Positions 1-7,319 of a stretch of 44,370 bases of DNA are shown piece after piece; positions within the stretch are counted from its first letter, which is position 1; each line of letters opens with the position of its first letter. A program made the position numbers and the translations under genes. The stretch comes from Bacteroidaceae bacterium. Lineage in GTDB: Bacteria > Bacteroidota > Bacteroidia > Bacteroidales > Bacteroidaceae. The notes under the pieces were generated by a model. That model was not told where the DNA came from. It ran no database searches and worked only from the letters and a program-made list of their open reading frames with translations. The DNA lies in NCBI GenBank assembly GCA_024693505.1, contig JAILKU010000071.1, forward strand, positions 1 through 44,370, in the 5' to 3' direction.

Positions 1-95
1 AGGTGCTCGATGTGGAACATCTCAAACACTTCCTTCATCTCGTTGATGCGATTGCTGTCTTTCGCATAACGGCTTTCTTTGGGTTGGGTCACCAT
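1..95 (-). CDS. N-terminus of an unidentified protein, runs off left edge
   Basis: An ATG at 95 on the minus strand opens a frame of 31 complete codons that stays open to the window edge. It begins MVTQPKESRYAKDSNRINEM and continues with Lys, Glu and Phe residues, as in a soluble, charged N-terminus. No family is recognised from so little. There is no clear -7 box just upstream. The spacer to the next gene holds a piece of the GACCGATTT repeat family also seen near 27174 and 36351. It could be a chance frame, so confidence is moderate. Confidence 0.4.
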   Translation of the reverse strand, partial: MVTQPKESRYAKDSNRINEMKEVFEMFHIEH

Positions 96-150
96 ACTTT
101 TTCAAACTTTTGGTGTCAACCTTATTTAAAATAAGACAGACCGATTTGTG

Positions 151-867
151 TTAAATGCCTGAGAGCAGGAACTGGAAGAGTCCCATGAAGCGGATGCCTT
201 TGGCGTCGGTATATGCGGCAATGTCGCTACCTGTGATGACAATCTTTTGGAAACTGTCGTCAACTTTGAGAAGCGACCTGAGTTCCTGCTGCCGTTTTTC
301 TTCGCTGTCTAAGGAAAATGCCGACTGAATGTAGTATTTGTGTGTGCCGTTGCTGGCGATGAAGTCAATCTCATATTGAACATATTCTGACTTACCGTTA
401 CGCATCTCGCGAGTCTCCACCACACCGACATCCACAGCAAAACCTCGCATCCGGAGCTCGTTGTAGATAACGTTCTCCATGATGTGAGTGATCTCCTGTT
501 GCCGGAAATTGAGTTTGGCATTGCGTAGTCCCACATCCACAGAATAGTATTTCTTGATGCTCTCGAAATACTTGTTACCCTTGATGTTATATCGCTTGGC
601 TCCTTCAAACAAAAATGCTTCTTCCAGATAACCGATATAATTGGAAACGGTCTCAGGATCGATCTGGGTGTTTTGTACGTTTCTCAGTACATTACTGATG
701 CGGTTGGGATTTGTCAGCGAGCCTACCGATGAGCATAGCGCATCGGCAAGAGCAGACAGAGCCTCGCGATTCTTTACCCTGTGACGTTCTACGACGTCGT
801 CGAGGTAGGTCTTGTTCCACAACCGTTGCAGATAAGCAACCTTCTGTTCAGGCGTGCGTTGGCGAGC
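151..867 (-). pseudogene. C-terminal part of an AAA+ ATPase with DUF4143 domain, 5' end missing
   Basis: The readable protein (about 238 codons, ending LFQFLLSGI) matches the second half of the large Bacteroidales family of AAA_14/DUF4143 ATPases. It has the helical linker (QRLWNKTYLDDVVERH) followed by a PD-(D/E)XK-like fold, with ENVIYNELRMRGFAVDVG, then YEIDFIAS and YYIQSAF as the likely Glu/Asp/Gln core. Full-length members are about 380-450 residues and start with a Walker A P-loop domain. Here the frame meets a stop (868-870) just where that domain should lie, and unrelated coding DNA on the other strand takes over. A TTG at 822 would start a 223-aa product, but homology-like residues continue upstream of it. 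Read as a decayed or truncated gene; the function of the intact family is poorly known. Confidence 0.75.
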
Positions 868-1127
868 TTACACCGAAGGGTCAGGCTGTCGGCAGGGCGC
901 TTTGCTACGACGGGGAGAGTCTGTTCATTGCCGAAAGCATAGCGCGTGAGTCGTACCTCGATTTCTCACAGGCTCTTATCCAACTCGGGGTTCAGGAGGC
1001 CATAGCGCTGGTGGGCAGCATAGAGATTTCCCTATATAAGGATGAATACGGGTATCGTCATATCTCGAAAGTCGAGCATAAAGAGAACGCGACGGAAACG
1101 TATATCGTCTGGGTTAAGGACCTGTGA
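861..1127 (+). pseudogene. C-terminal fragment, possibly of a phosphodiester glycosidase (NAGPA-like) protein
   Basis: About 88 residues are readable in frame to a TGA at 1125-1127, from ELTPKGQAVGRALCYDGESL through DFSQALIQLGVQEAIALVGS to YIVWVKDL. The pattern (Ala-Leu-Cys, then Phe-x-x-Ala-Leu, then a Leu-Gly-Val-x-Glu-Ala-Ile-Ala-Leu strand, then a Tyr-Lys-Asp) resembles the last part of NAGPA/DUF2233 domains in Bacteroidales secreted proteins. That assignment is recalled by eye, not searched. No start codon or signal peptide precedes it. Upstream codons in this frame are antisense to the ATPase fragment, so the 5' part is lost at the junction near 861-868. Confidence 0.45.
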
Positions 1128-1246
1128 TGTCCCAGGGCCGTACATTCTGAAGGGGGAGGAGGAATAAAATGTCGGCTTGCGCAATAAAAATGCTTCTCGT
1201 TACGTTATATTGATAAAGGGCCTGACCGGAAACGGGGGCGCATACA

Positions 1247-1260
1247 TTATTATATAATAA
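1247..1260. promoter_or_regulatory. Perfect 14-bp AT palindrome upstream of the sensor kinase
   Basis: TTATTATATAATAA is a perfect palindrome in the 224-bp gap between the left-end fragment and the kinase. It could be an operator or only AT-rich spacer. The same gap has a purine-rich GGGGGAGGAGGA followed by a 14-codon frame starting at an ATG near 1169, which I do not call as a gene. Confidence 0.3.
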
Positions 1261-1351
1261 GCGTATGGCGTTTTCCACATATCGCCTTACAAGGAGCTGA
1301 AAGGCTCGGGTATGGCATTATGGATTGCCCAGACGTGACGAGAAGAGAGAA

Positions 1352-2509
1352 ATGCAACTGATAAACAGAATGCGGCAGGTGAAAATCCTGCTGGTCATTG
1401 CCGCGGTCATACTGAGTGTGGCCTCGCTCATCGTTTCGCACTTTCTGGTGCGCGACCTTGAGCTGGAGGAGCAGCGTAAGATGGAGATCTGGGCTGAGGC
1501 AATGCGTTCGTTCAACAATGCGGGCGACGAAACGGACCTGACGCTCGTCTGGAAGGTGATGAACGGCAACAATACCATTCCTGTGGTTGTGCTGGACAGC
1601 CTGGACAACGTGCTCGACTATCGCAACCTCTCCATCCACGCTCAGAACGCAGCAGACAGCGCCGTAGCCATTCGCCGTAAAGCCGCTACTATGCACCAGG
1701 CAGACCGGACGATCCGCATTGATCTCTCGGGTGCGGGCTATGAGAGCATCTGCTATGCCGACAGCCTGTTGCTGAAGCGCCTTGCCTGGTGGCCCTACGT
1801 CCAGCTGGGCGTCGTGCTTATCTTCGTGGTGGTGGCCATCTTTGCCCTGCTTACCAGCAAGAAAGCCGAGCAGAACAAGGTGTGGGTGGGACTGAGCAAG
1901 GAAACGGCTCATCAGCTGGGAACGCCCATCAGCAGCCTGATGGCCTGGCAGGAAGTGTTGCGCGAGACCTATCCCGAGGACGCCTTGCTGCCCGAGATGG
2001 GAAAGGATGTGCAGCGCCTGCAGCGCATAGCTGAGCGATTCAGCAAGATCGGTTCCCAGCCCGAGCTGAAGACCGAGAACCTGAACGAGGTGGTGAGTCA
2101 GGCCGCCGGTTACATAACCCGCCGCATCAGCAACCGGGTCGAACTGAAGTGCGAACTGCCCGAGCAGCCCCTCATTGCTCAGGTCTGTGCCCCGCTGTTC
2201 GAATGGGTGATAGAGAACCTGTGCAAGAACGCCATCGACGCGATGGACGGACGCGGCAAGATAACGGTTACAGCCACCGAAGAAACAAACCGCTTCGTCA
2301 TAGAGGTGGCTGATACTGGCAAGGGGATTCCGAAGAAGGATTTCAGCACGGTATTCGCGCCCGGCTATACGACCAAGAAGAGAGGGTGGGGGTTGGGACT
2401 TTCGCTGGCAAAGCGTATCGTCGAAGAATACCACAATGGACGCATTTTCGTCAAGAATTCTGAAATCGGACGGGGCACAACCTTCCGAATTGAATTGAAA
2501 AAACGATAA
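1352..2509 (+). CDS. Membrane sensor histidine kinase, orphan
   Basis: A two-transmembrane sensor kinase of 385 residues. The first membrane helix (about residues 11-34) and the second (about 146-169, rich in Val/Ile/Phe) bracket a periplasmic sensor of about 110 residues with no recognised fold. The catalytic part has an H-box (KETAHQLGTPISSL, His about 187), an N-box (ENLCKNAIDAM), a G1 box (ADTGKGIP) and a G2 box (WGLGLSLAKRIV). It should therefore autophosphorylate on His and pass the phosphate to a response regulator. No regulator gene adjoins it. A TTG nine codons upstream would extend the frame; the ATG at 1352 is preferred because a purine-rich GAGAAGAGAG precedes it and the extension is only charged residues. 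The signal sensed is unknown. Confidence 0.9.
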   Translation: MQLINRMRQVKILLVIAAVILSVASLIVSHFLVRDLELEEQRKMEIWAEAMRSFNNAGDETDLTLVWKVMNGNNTIPVVVLDSLDNVLDYRNLSIHAQNAADSAVAIRRKAATMHQADRTIRIDLSGAGYESICYADSLLLKRLAWWPYVQLGVVLIFVVVAIFALLTSKKAEQNKVWVGLSKETAHQLGTPISSLMAWQEVLRETYPEDALLPEMGKDVQRLQRIAERFSKIGSQPELKTENLNEVVSQAAGYITRRISNRVELKCELPEQPLIAQVCAPLFEWVIENLCKNAIDAMDGRGKITVTATEETNRFVIEVADTGKGIPKKDFSTVFAPGYTTKKRGWGLGLSLAKRIVEEYHNGRIFVKNSEIGRGTTFRIELKKR

Positions 2510-2531
2510 ATAATCATTTTTTTAGCCCGTT

Positions 2532-2565
2532 TTTTGGGCAGATATTAGTTTTTTTTGTAAATTTG
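2532..2565 (+). promoter_or_regulatory. Bacteroidetes-type promoter for DUF177-rpmF
   Basis: TTTTG at 2532-2536 and TAAATTTG at 2558-2565 are 21 nt apart, matching the -33/-7 consensus of the phylum's primary sigma factor. The ATG lies only 8 nt after the -7 box, so the mRNA would have almost no leader. Confidence 0.65.
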
Positions 2566-2573
2566 CAGCCCGA

Positions 2574-3077
2574 ATGGAGAAATTGGACAGCTATAAAGTG
2601 AATCTGAAGGGCATGCCATCAGATACTGTGTCGTACCAGTGGCGTGTGGATGATGACTTCTTCTCCGCTGTTCAAGGTCCGGAGGTTCAGCACGGATCGC
2701 TGGATGTCGCACTACGGGTGAAACGCACATCGGGAGCCTACGAGCTTACTTTTCAGCTTGACGGCACGGTGAAAGTACAATGCGACCGTTGCATGGAACT
2801 TATGGACTTGCCCATTCAGACCCAGTGTGAGCTGCGCGTCAAGCTTGGAGACGACTTCTCCGACGACGGGGACCTGGTTACTATCCCATACGAGGACGGC
2901 ACATTTAATGTGGCATGGAACCTCTACGAGATGATAGCCCTTGAGATTCCTCTCCGACATGTTCATGCGGACGGCCCCTGTGCCGCGCAGGATGTTGAGG
3001 AAGCGTCGGAGGCAGATAGCCAAAAGCCTACGGACAGCCGTTGGGACGAACTGAAGAAATTAATGACAAACAAATAA
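2574..3077 (+). CDS. YceD/DUF177 family protein
   Basis: A 167-residue protein of the DUF177 (YceD) family. Members almost always sit directly before rpmF, as here, and are implicated in 23S rRNA or large-subunit maturation. The diagnostic centre is visible: VKVQCDRCMELMDLPI, a CxxC strand pair, followed by an acidic segment (LGDDFSDDGD) and the conserved NVAWNLYEMIALEIPLRH region. The C-terminus is hydrophilic (KPTDSRWDELKKLMTNK), as is typical. Its start is fixed by the promoter just upstream. The 16-nt gap to rpmF is an A-rich run, so the two are surely co-transcribed. The molecular role within the family is not fully settled. Confidence 0.88.
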   Translation: MEKLDSYKVNLKGMPSDTVSYQWRVDDDFFSAVQGPEVQHGSLDVALRVKRTSGAYELTFQLDGTVKVQCDRCMELMDLPIQTQCELRVKLGDDFSDDGDLVTIPYEDGTFNVAWNLYEMIALEIPLRHVHADGPCAAQDVEEASEADSQKPTDSRWDELKKLMTNK

Positions 3078-3093
3078 AAAAAAAAACAAGAAA

Positions 3094-3273
3094 ATGGCAC
3101 ATCCTAAAAGAAGACAGTCCAAGACAAGGACCCTTAAAAGAAGAACTCATGACAAGGCTGTTGCACGCGCTATGGCCGTATGCCCTAACTGCGGCGAGTT
3201 CCACATCTATCACACCGTATGCCCTGCCTGCGGCTACTACCGCGGCAAGCTGGCCATCGAGAAGGAAGCATAA
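3094..3273 (+). CDS. rpmF: 50S ribosomal protein L32 (bL32)
   Basis: A 59-codon gene encoding MAHPKRRQSKTRTLKRRTHD followed by a zinc ribbon: CPNCG at residues 30-34 and CPACG at 43-47. This is the classic L32 pattern: basic N-terminal tail, two CxxC knuckles, then YYRGKLAIEKEA. All four Cys are kept, so this is the zinc-binding C+ form. It lies 16 nt after DUF177 with a poly-A stretch rather than a clear Shine-Dalgarno. A terminator follows at 3302. Confidence 0.97.
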   Translation: MAHPKRRQSKTRTLKRRTHDKAVARAMAVCPNCGEFHIYHTVCPACGYYRGKLAIEKEA

Positions 3274-3301
3274 TTCCCCATCCGTGACGGTGCTGTCTAA
3301 T

Positions 3302-3341
3302 AGCCGCTAAAGCCTTATCGGCCTATGCGGCTTTATTTTGT
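3302..3341 (+). terminator. Rho-independent terminator after rpmF
   Basis: AGCCGC (3302-3307) pairs with GCGGCT (3327-3332), with an inner GCC/GGC pairing, followed by TTTATTTTG. It separates DUF177-rpmF from fabH. Confidence 0.65.
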
Positions 3342-3357
3342 TATATCTTTATACATT

Positions 3358-3385
3358 CTACTGACAGAAATCTACTGACAGAAAT
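3358..3385 (+). repeat. 14-bp tandem duplication at the fabH start
   Basis: CTACTGACAGAAAT occurs twice in immediate succession (3358-3371 and 3372-3385). The second copy supplies the first two bases of the fabH ATG. Confidence 0.9.
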
Positions 3386-4469
3386 GGAAAAAATAAATGC
3401 TGTGATAACCGGTGTTGGAGGGTACGTGCCCGACTATATCCTGGACAACGAGGAGATGTCCCGCATAGTTGATACCAGCGACGAGTGGATTATGGAACGT
3501 ATCGGTGTGAAGACACGTCACATCCTGAAACCCGAGCAGGGCAGCGGCACCTCGTACATGATGACACGTGCCGTAGAACAACTGCTGCGCAAGACGCAGG
3601 TCGATCCCGACTCGGTCGAGGCACTCATCTGTGCCACTACCACTCCCGACTATCACTTCCCCTCGACTGCTTCGCTCATCATCGGGCGTGTCGGGCTGCA
3701 TAGTGCCTTTGGCTTCGACATGGAGGCGGCCTGTGCCGGTTTCCTCTTTGCCATGGAGATGGGGGCCAACCTGATTCGCTCGGGACGCTACAAGCGCATT
3801 ATCCTGTGCGGCGGAGAGCACATGTCGAGCATGGTGAACTATCAGGACCGCAATACCTGTCCCATCTTTGGCGACGGAGCTGCCTGCGTGATGATGGAGG
3901 CCACCACGGAGAACTACGGACTTGTGGACTCCTACCTGCGCGTTGACGGCGAGGGATACGAGTATCTCCACATGGCTGCCGGCGGCTCGGCATGTATGCC
4001 CAGTCACGAGACCGTTGATGCGCGCCAACACTACGTCTATCAGGACGGGCGTCCTGTCTTCAAGCACGCCGTAACGAAGATGTCTGATGCCGTAGAGACC
4101 ATTGCCAAGCGCAACGGACTGACCAAGGACAACATCACCTGGGTCATTCCTCATCAGGCCAATGTGCGCATTGAATCTGCCGTGGCACGTCGCATCGGGC
4201 TGGGTGAAGACCGCGTGATGATAAACATCGACCACATGGCCAACACCTCGGGCGGAACGCTGCCCCTTTGTCTCTGGGAGTTCGAAAACCGTCTCCGCAA
4301 GGGCGACAACCTCATCTTCACCGCTTTCGGAGCAGGTTTCTCGTGGGGAGCAAGCTATATGAAGTGGGGCTACGACGGCGACGTGGAAGCTGCCAAGGAA
4401 CCTGCTGAGTTCTTTGATAGCCGCATCATGAGCCTCGATGAATGGAAGCAGAAGCGCAGCAATGCGTAG
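3384..4469 (+). CDS. fabH: 3-oxoacyl-ACP synthase III (KAS III)
   Basis: KAS III condenses an acyl-CoA primer with malonyl-ACP to start fatty-acid synthesis in the cytosol. The 361-residue protein has the thiolase fold and the full triad: Cys117 in EAACAGF, His257 in IPHQAN, and Asn287 in ANTSGGTLP. The N-terminal [12 protein letters not shown] and [15 protein letters not shown] are typical. It is about 25 residues longer than common FabH because of a charged C-terminal extension ([20 protein letters not shown]) after the usual [10 protein letters not shown] end. Such tails occur in Bacteroidetes copies. It follows rpmF in the usual order but has its own upstream region after a terminator. 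No missing residues. Confidence 0.95.
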   Translation: MEKINAVITGVGGYVPDYILDNEEMSRIVDTSDEWIMERIGVKTRHILKPEQGSGTSYMMTRAVEQLLRKTQVDPDSVEALICATTTPDYHFPSTASLIIGRVGLHSAFGFDMEAACAGFLFAMEMGANLIRSGRYKRIILCGGEHMSSMVNYQDRNTCPIFGDGAACVMMEATTENYGLVDSYLRVDGEGYEYLHMAAGGSACMPSHETVDARQHYVYQDGRPVFKHAVTKMSDAVETIAKRNGLTKDNITWVIPHQANVRIESAVARRIGLGEDRVMINIDHMANTSGGTLPLCLWEFENRLRKGDNLIFTAFGAGFSWGASYMKWGYDGDVEAAKEPAEFFDSRIMSLDEWKQKRSNA

Positions 4470-4531
4470 TGTAGATAAAATGTTACACCGGAATAGTGTT
4501 TACACGATAGTAAAAGTATAAGAGAAAGAAG

Positions 4532-5449
4532 ATGGACGAGCAGCAGACTCAGAAGAAAGGAACCGCAACACACAAGGCCGGTTTCGTGAACATCGTGGGC
4601 AACCCGAACGTGGGTAAGTCCACCCTGATGAACCTGCTCGTGGGTGAGCGTATCTCCATTGCCACCTTCAAGGCGCAGACCACCCGCCATCGCATCATGG
4701 GCATCCTGAACACGCCAGAGATGCAGATCTGCTTCAGCGATACGCCGGGTGTGCTGAAACCCAACTACAAGCTGCAGGAGCAGATGCTGCACTTCAGCGA
4801 GAGTGCCCTGCAGGATGCCGACGTTCTGCTTTACGTCACCGATATGGTGGAGACGCCCGACAAGAATGCCGACTTCCTCGAGAAGGTGCGACGGATGAAG
4901 GTGCCTGTGCTGGTGCTCGTGAACAAGATAGACCTGGGCGACCAGAAGGCGCTGACGCAGAAGGTGGAGGAATGGCATCAGGTGCTGCCCGAGTCGGAGA
5001 TCATCCCCATCAGCGCCCTGCACCGCTTCAACGTCGATGTGGTGCTTAGGCGCATCCAGGACCTGCTGCCCGAGAGTCCCGCCTACTTCGACAAGGACCA
5101 GTGGACCGACAAGCCGGCACGTTTCTTCGTGACCGAGATCATACGCGAGAAGATACTGCTCTACTATGACAAAGAGGTGCCCTATAGTGTCGAGGTCGTC
5201 GTGGAACAGTTCAAGGAGACGGAGCGCAATATCCACATCAATGCCGTCATCTATGTTGAACGCGAGAGTCAGAAGGGCATTATCATCGGGCACCAGGGTG
5301 TAGCGCTGAAGCGCGTCAGTACCGAGGCCCGAAAGAGCCTGGAACGCTTCTTCGGCAAGACAATCTACCTGGAGACCTTCGTAAAGGTCGATAAGGACTG
5401 GCGCAGCAGCGAACGCGCCATGAAGATGTATGGCTACGACCTGGAATAA
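4532..5449 (+). CDS. era: GTPase Era, 16S rRNA and 30S assembly factor
   Basis: A 305-residue protein with a G domain: P-loop GNPNVGKS at 23-30, switch region TTRHRIMG, DTPG, NKID and SAL. The C-terminal KH domain has IREKILLYYDKEVPYSVEV and then IIGHQGVALKRVSTEARKSL, the KH loop that binds the 3' end of 16S rRNA. Length and order are as expected. It lies 62 nt after fabH and 66 nt before der, consistent with a shared transcript. It is probably essential. Confidence 0.97.
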   Translation: MDEQQTQKKGTATHKAGFVNIVGNPNVGKSTLMNLLVGERISIATFKAQTTRHRIMGILNTPEMQICFSDTPGVLKPNYKLQEQMLHFSESALQDADVLLYVTDMVETPDKNADFLEKVRRMKVPVLVLVNKIDLGDQKALTQKVEEWHQVLPESEIIPISALHRFNVDVVLRRIQDLLPESPAYFDKDQWTDKPARFFVTEIIREKILLYYDKEVPYSVEVVVEQFKETERNIHINAVIYVERESQKGIIIGHQGVALKRVSTEARKSLERFFGKTIYLETFVKVDKDWRSSERAMKMYGYDLE

Positions 5450-5515
5450 CCATAGCACAGCGTCTATGCCTGTCTCATATTTCGTATTTTCTATTTATAA
5501 TTCACCATATTGTCC

Positions 5516-6829
5516 ATGTCAAATATCGTAGCTATAGTAGGTCGTCCCAATGTGGGTAAATCTACACTTTTCAACCGTCTGACCCAAACCCGCCACGCCA
5601 TAGTAAGCGACGAGGCCGGCACAACGCGTGACCGCCAGTACGGCAAGTGCGAATGGACGGGACACGAGTTCTCCGTTATCGATACGGGAGGCTGGGTGGT
5701 TAACTCCGACGATATCTTCGAAGAGGAGATACGCAAGCAGGTGGCACTGGCGACTGACGAAGCCGATGTCATCCTGTTTCTGGTCGATGTGGAAAACGGC
5801 GTAACCGATCTGGACGAGCAGGTGGCCGATATACTGCGCCGCTCGCCAAAGCCCGTCCTGCTCGTGGCTAACAAGACAGACCATAACGACCAGATCTACC
5901 AGTCGGCCGAGTTCTATAGCCTCGGACTGGGCGACCCGTTCTGCATCTCGGCTATGACGGGAAGCGGTACAGGCGACCTGCTGGACGAAGTGCTGAAGCG
6001 CTTCCCCAAGGAAAACCGTGAGATGCCCGAGGAGAACATACCCCGCTTTGCTGTGGTAGGCCGGCCGAACACGGGAAAGAGCAGCCTGGTGAACGCCTTC
6101 ATCGGTGAAGACCGCCATATCGTAACCGACATTGCAGGCACAACGCGCGACAGCATCTATACACGATACGATAAGTTCGGGTTCGACTTCTACCTGGTGG
6201 ATACAGCGGGTATTCGCCGCAAGAATAAGGTCACCGAGGATCTGGAGTTCTACAGTGTGATGCGTTCCATCCGGAGCATCGAGAACAGCGATGTCTGCAT
6301 CCTGATGATAGATGCCACCCGCGGTATTGAGGCTCAGGACCTGAATATCTTCCAGATCATACAGCGCAACCAAAAGAGCCTGGTGGTGGTGGTGAACAAG
6401 TGGGACCTGGTGCCCGACAAGGATACGAAGGTCATGAAGACGATGGAGGATGCTATCCGCACCCGAATGGCTCCCTTCACCGATTTCCCCATCATCTTTG
6501 CTTCCGCGCTTACCAAGCAGCGTATCTTCCGCGTACTGGAAACGGCCAAGGATGTCTTCGAGAACCGTTGTCGCCGCGTTTCCACGGCCAGACTCAACGA
6601 GGAGATGCTGCCCCTGATAGAAGCTTATCCGCCACCATCGATGAAGGGAAAGTACATCAAGATCAAGTACTGTATGCAGATTCCTGATGTGCGGGTGCCC
6701 AGCTTCGTCTTCTATGCCAACCTGCCTCAGTATGTGAAGGAACCCTATCGCCGCTTCCTGGAGAACAAGATACGCGAGCGTTGGGACTTCCAGGGTTGTC
6801 CCATCAATGTCTTCATCCGTCAGAAATGA
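5516..6829 (+). CDS. der: GTPase Der, 50S assembly factor
   Basis: A tandem-GTPase protein of 437 residues. The first P-loop is GRPNVGKST near residue 9. The second is GRPNTGKSS near 180. Each has its own DTGG or DTAGI, NKTD or NKWD and SA motifs, and a C-terminal KH-like domain ends in NVFIRQK. Der matures the large ribosomal subunit. The ATG at 5516 (MSNIVAIVG) is chosen over a TTG two codons upstream because Der proteins begin this way. Its stop overlaps the next start (ATGA), so the lipoprotein gene that follows is translationally coupled. Confidence 0.97.
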   Translation: MSNIVAIVGRPNVGKSTLFNRLTQTRHAIVSDEAGTTRDRQYGKCEWTGHEFSVIDTGGWVVNSDDIFEEEIRKQVALATDEADVILFLVDVENGVTDLDEQVADILRRSPKPVLLVANKTDHNDQIYQSAEFYSLGLGDPFCISAMTGSGTGDLLDEVLKRFPKENREMPEENIPRFAVVGRPNTGKSSLVNAFIGEDRHIVTDIAGTTRDSIYTRYDKFGFDFYLVDTAGIRRKNKVTEDLEFYSVMRSIRSIENSDVCILMIDATRGIEAQDLNIFQIIQRNQKSLVVVVNKWDLVPDKDTKVMKTMEDAIRTRMAPFTDFPIIFASALTKQRIFRVLETAKDVFENRCRRVSTARLNEEMLPLIEAYPPPSMKGKYIKIKYCMQIPDVRVPSFVFYANLPQYVKEPYRRFLENKIRERWDFQGCPINVFIRQK

Positions 6830-7224
6830 GGTCTCTCCGATTTTTGCCCTTCCTTTTGTTACTGCTGATTGTCGGTTGTAACCGCGAAGGCGACCATTAT
6901 ACGCATCGCAGTGTGCGCCAGGCGGCAGAACGATTCTATGCCCATCTGATAGAGGGGCGATATGATGACTACGTAAGTGCCCGCTACGATAGCGACAGCC
7001 TGCCGCAGGCCTATCGCTCCCAGCTCATCGACCTGGCGGCGCAGTTCATGGCGCAGCAGCGAAAAACACGAGGCGGCATCCTCAGCGCAACGGCTATGGC
7101 CGACACACTGATAGAGGCAGACTCCTCGGCACGAGTCCGTCTGGACCTTGTCTTTGCCGACAGCCTCAGAGAGGAAATCAGCATAGCTCTGGTCTTCCGC
7201 AACGAGAAGTGGAAGATGAAGTAA
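6826..7224 (+). CDS. Small lipoprotein with NTF2-like (DUF4878-type) fold
   Basis: A 132-residue protein starting at the ATG that overlaps the der stop. The signal peptide ([18 protein letters not shown]) ends in a lipobox with Cys18, so it should be lipidated and anchored in the envelope. The rest ([20 protein letters not shown], then a short helix pair and a beta-rich end finishing [10 protein letters not shown]) follows the layout of DUF4878/NTF2-like domains: a helix for 'AAERFY-L--GRY', then four strands. The function is unknown. A similar, unlinked lipoprotein is encoded at 18257-18670. Confidence 0.7.
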   Translation: MRSLRFLPFLLLLLIVGCNREGDHYTHRSVRQAAERFYAHLIEGRYDDYVSARYDSDSLPQAYRSQLIDLAAQFMAQQRKTRGGILSATAMADTLIEADSSARVRLDLVFADSLREEISIALVFRNEKWKMK

Positions 7225-7319
7225 GGGAACTGTCGCAACTGATTCCACTCTTCATGGAAAATATTTAACAGAACAGGCGTTTAATTGAAATCAATAACAT
7301 TAATCATAATAAAACAGAT

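Noticed and set aside
1169..1213. 14-codon frame after a GGAGGAGGA purine run
   Set aside because: Too short, no conserved look, and strong Shine-Dalgarno use is not typical here.
1250..2434. 394-codon open frame antisense to the sensor kinase
   Set aside because: Shadow of the kinase in GC-rich codons; no family features and the plus-strand frame has all kinase motifs.
4370..5458. 362-codon minus-strand frame over era
   Set aside because: Antisense shadow of era; composition is that of reversed codons (His/Leu-rich).
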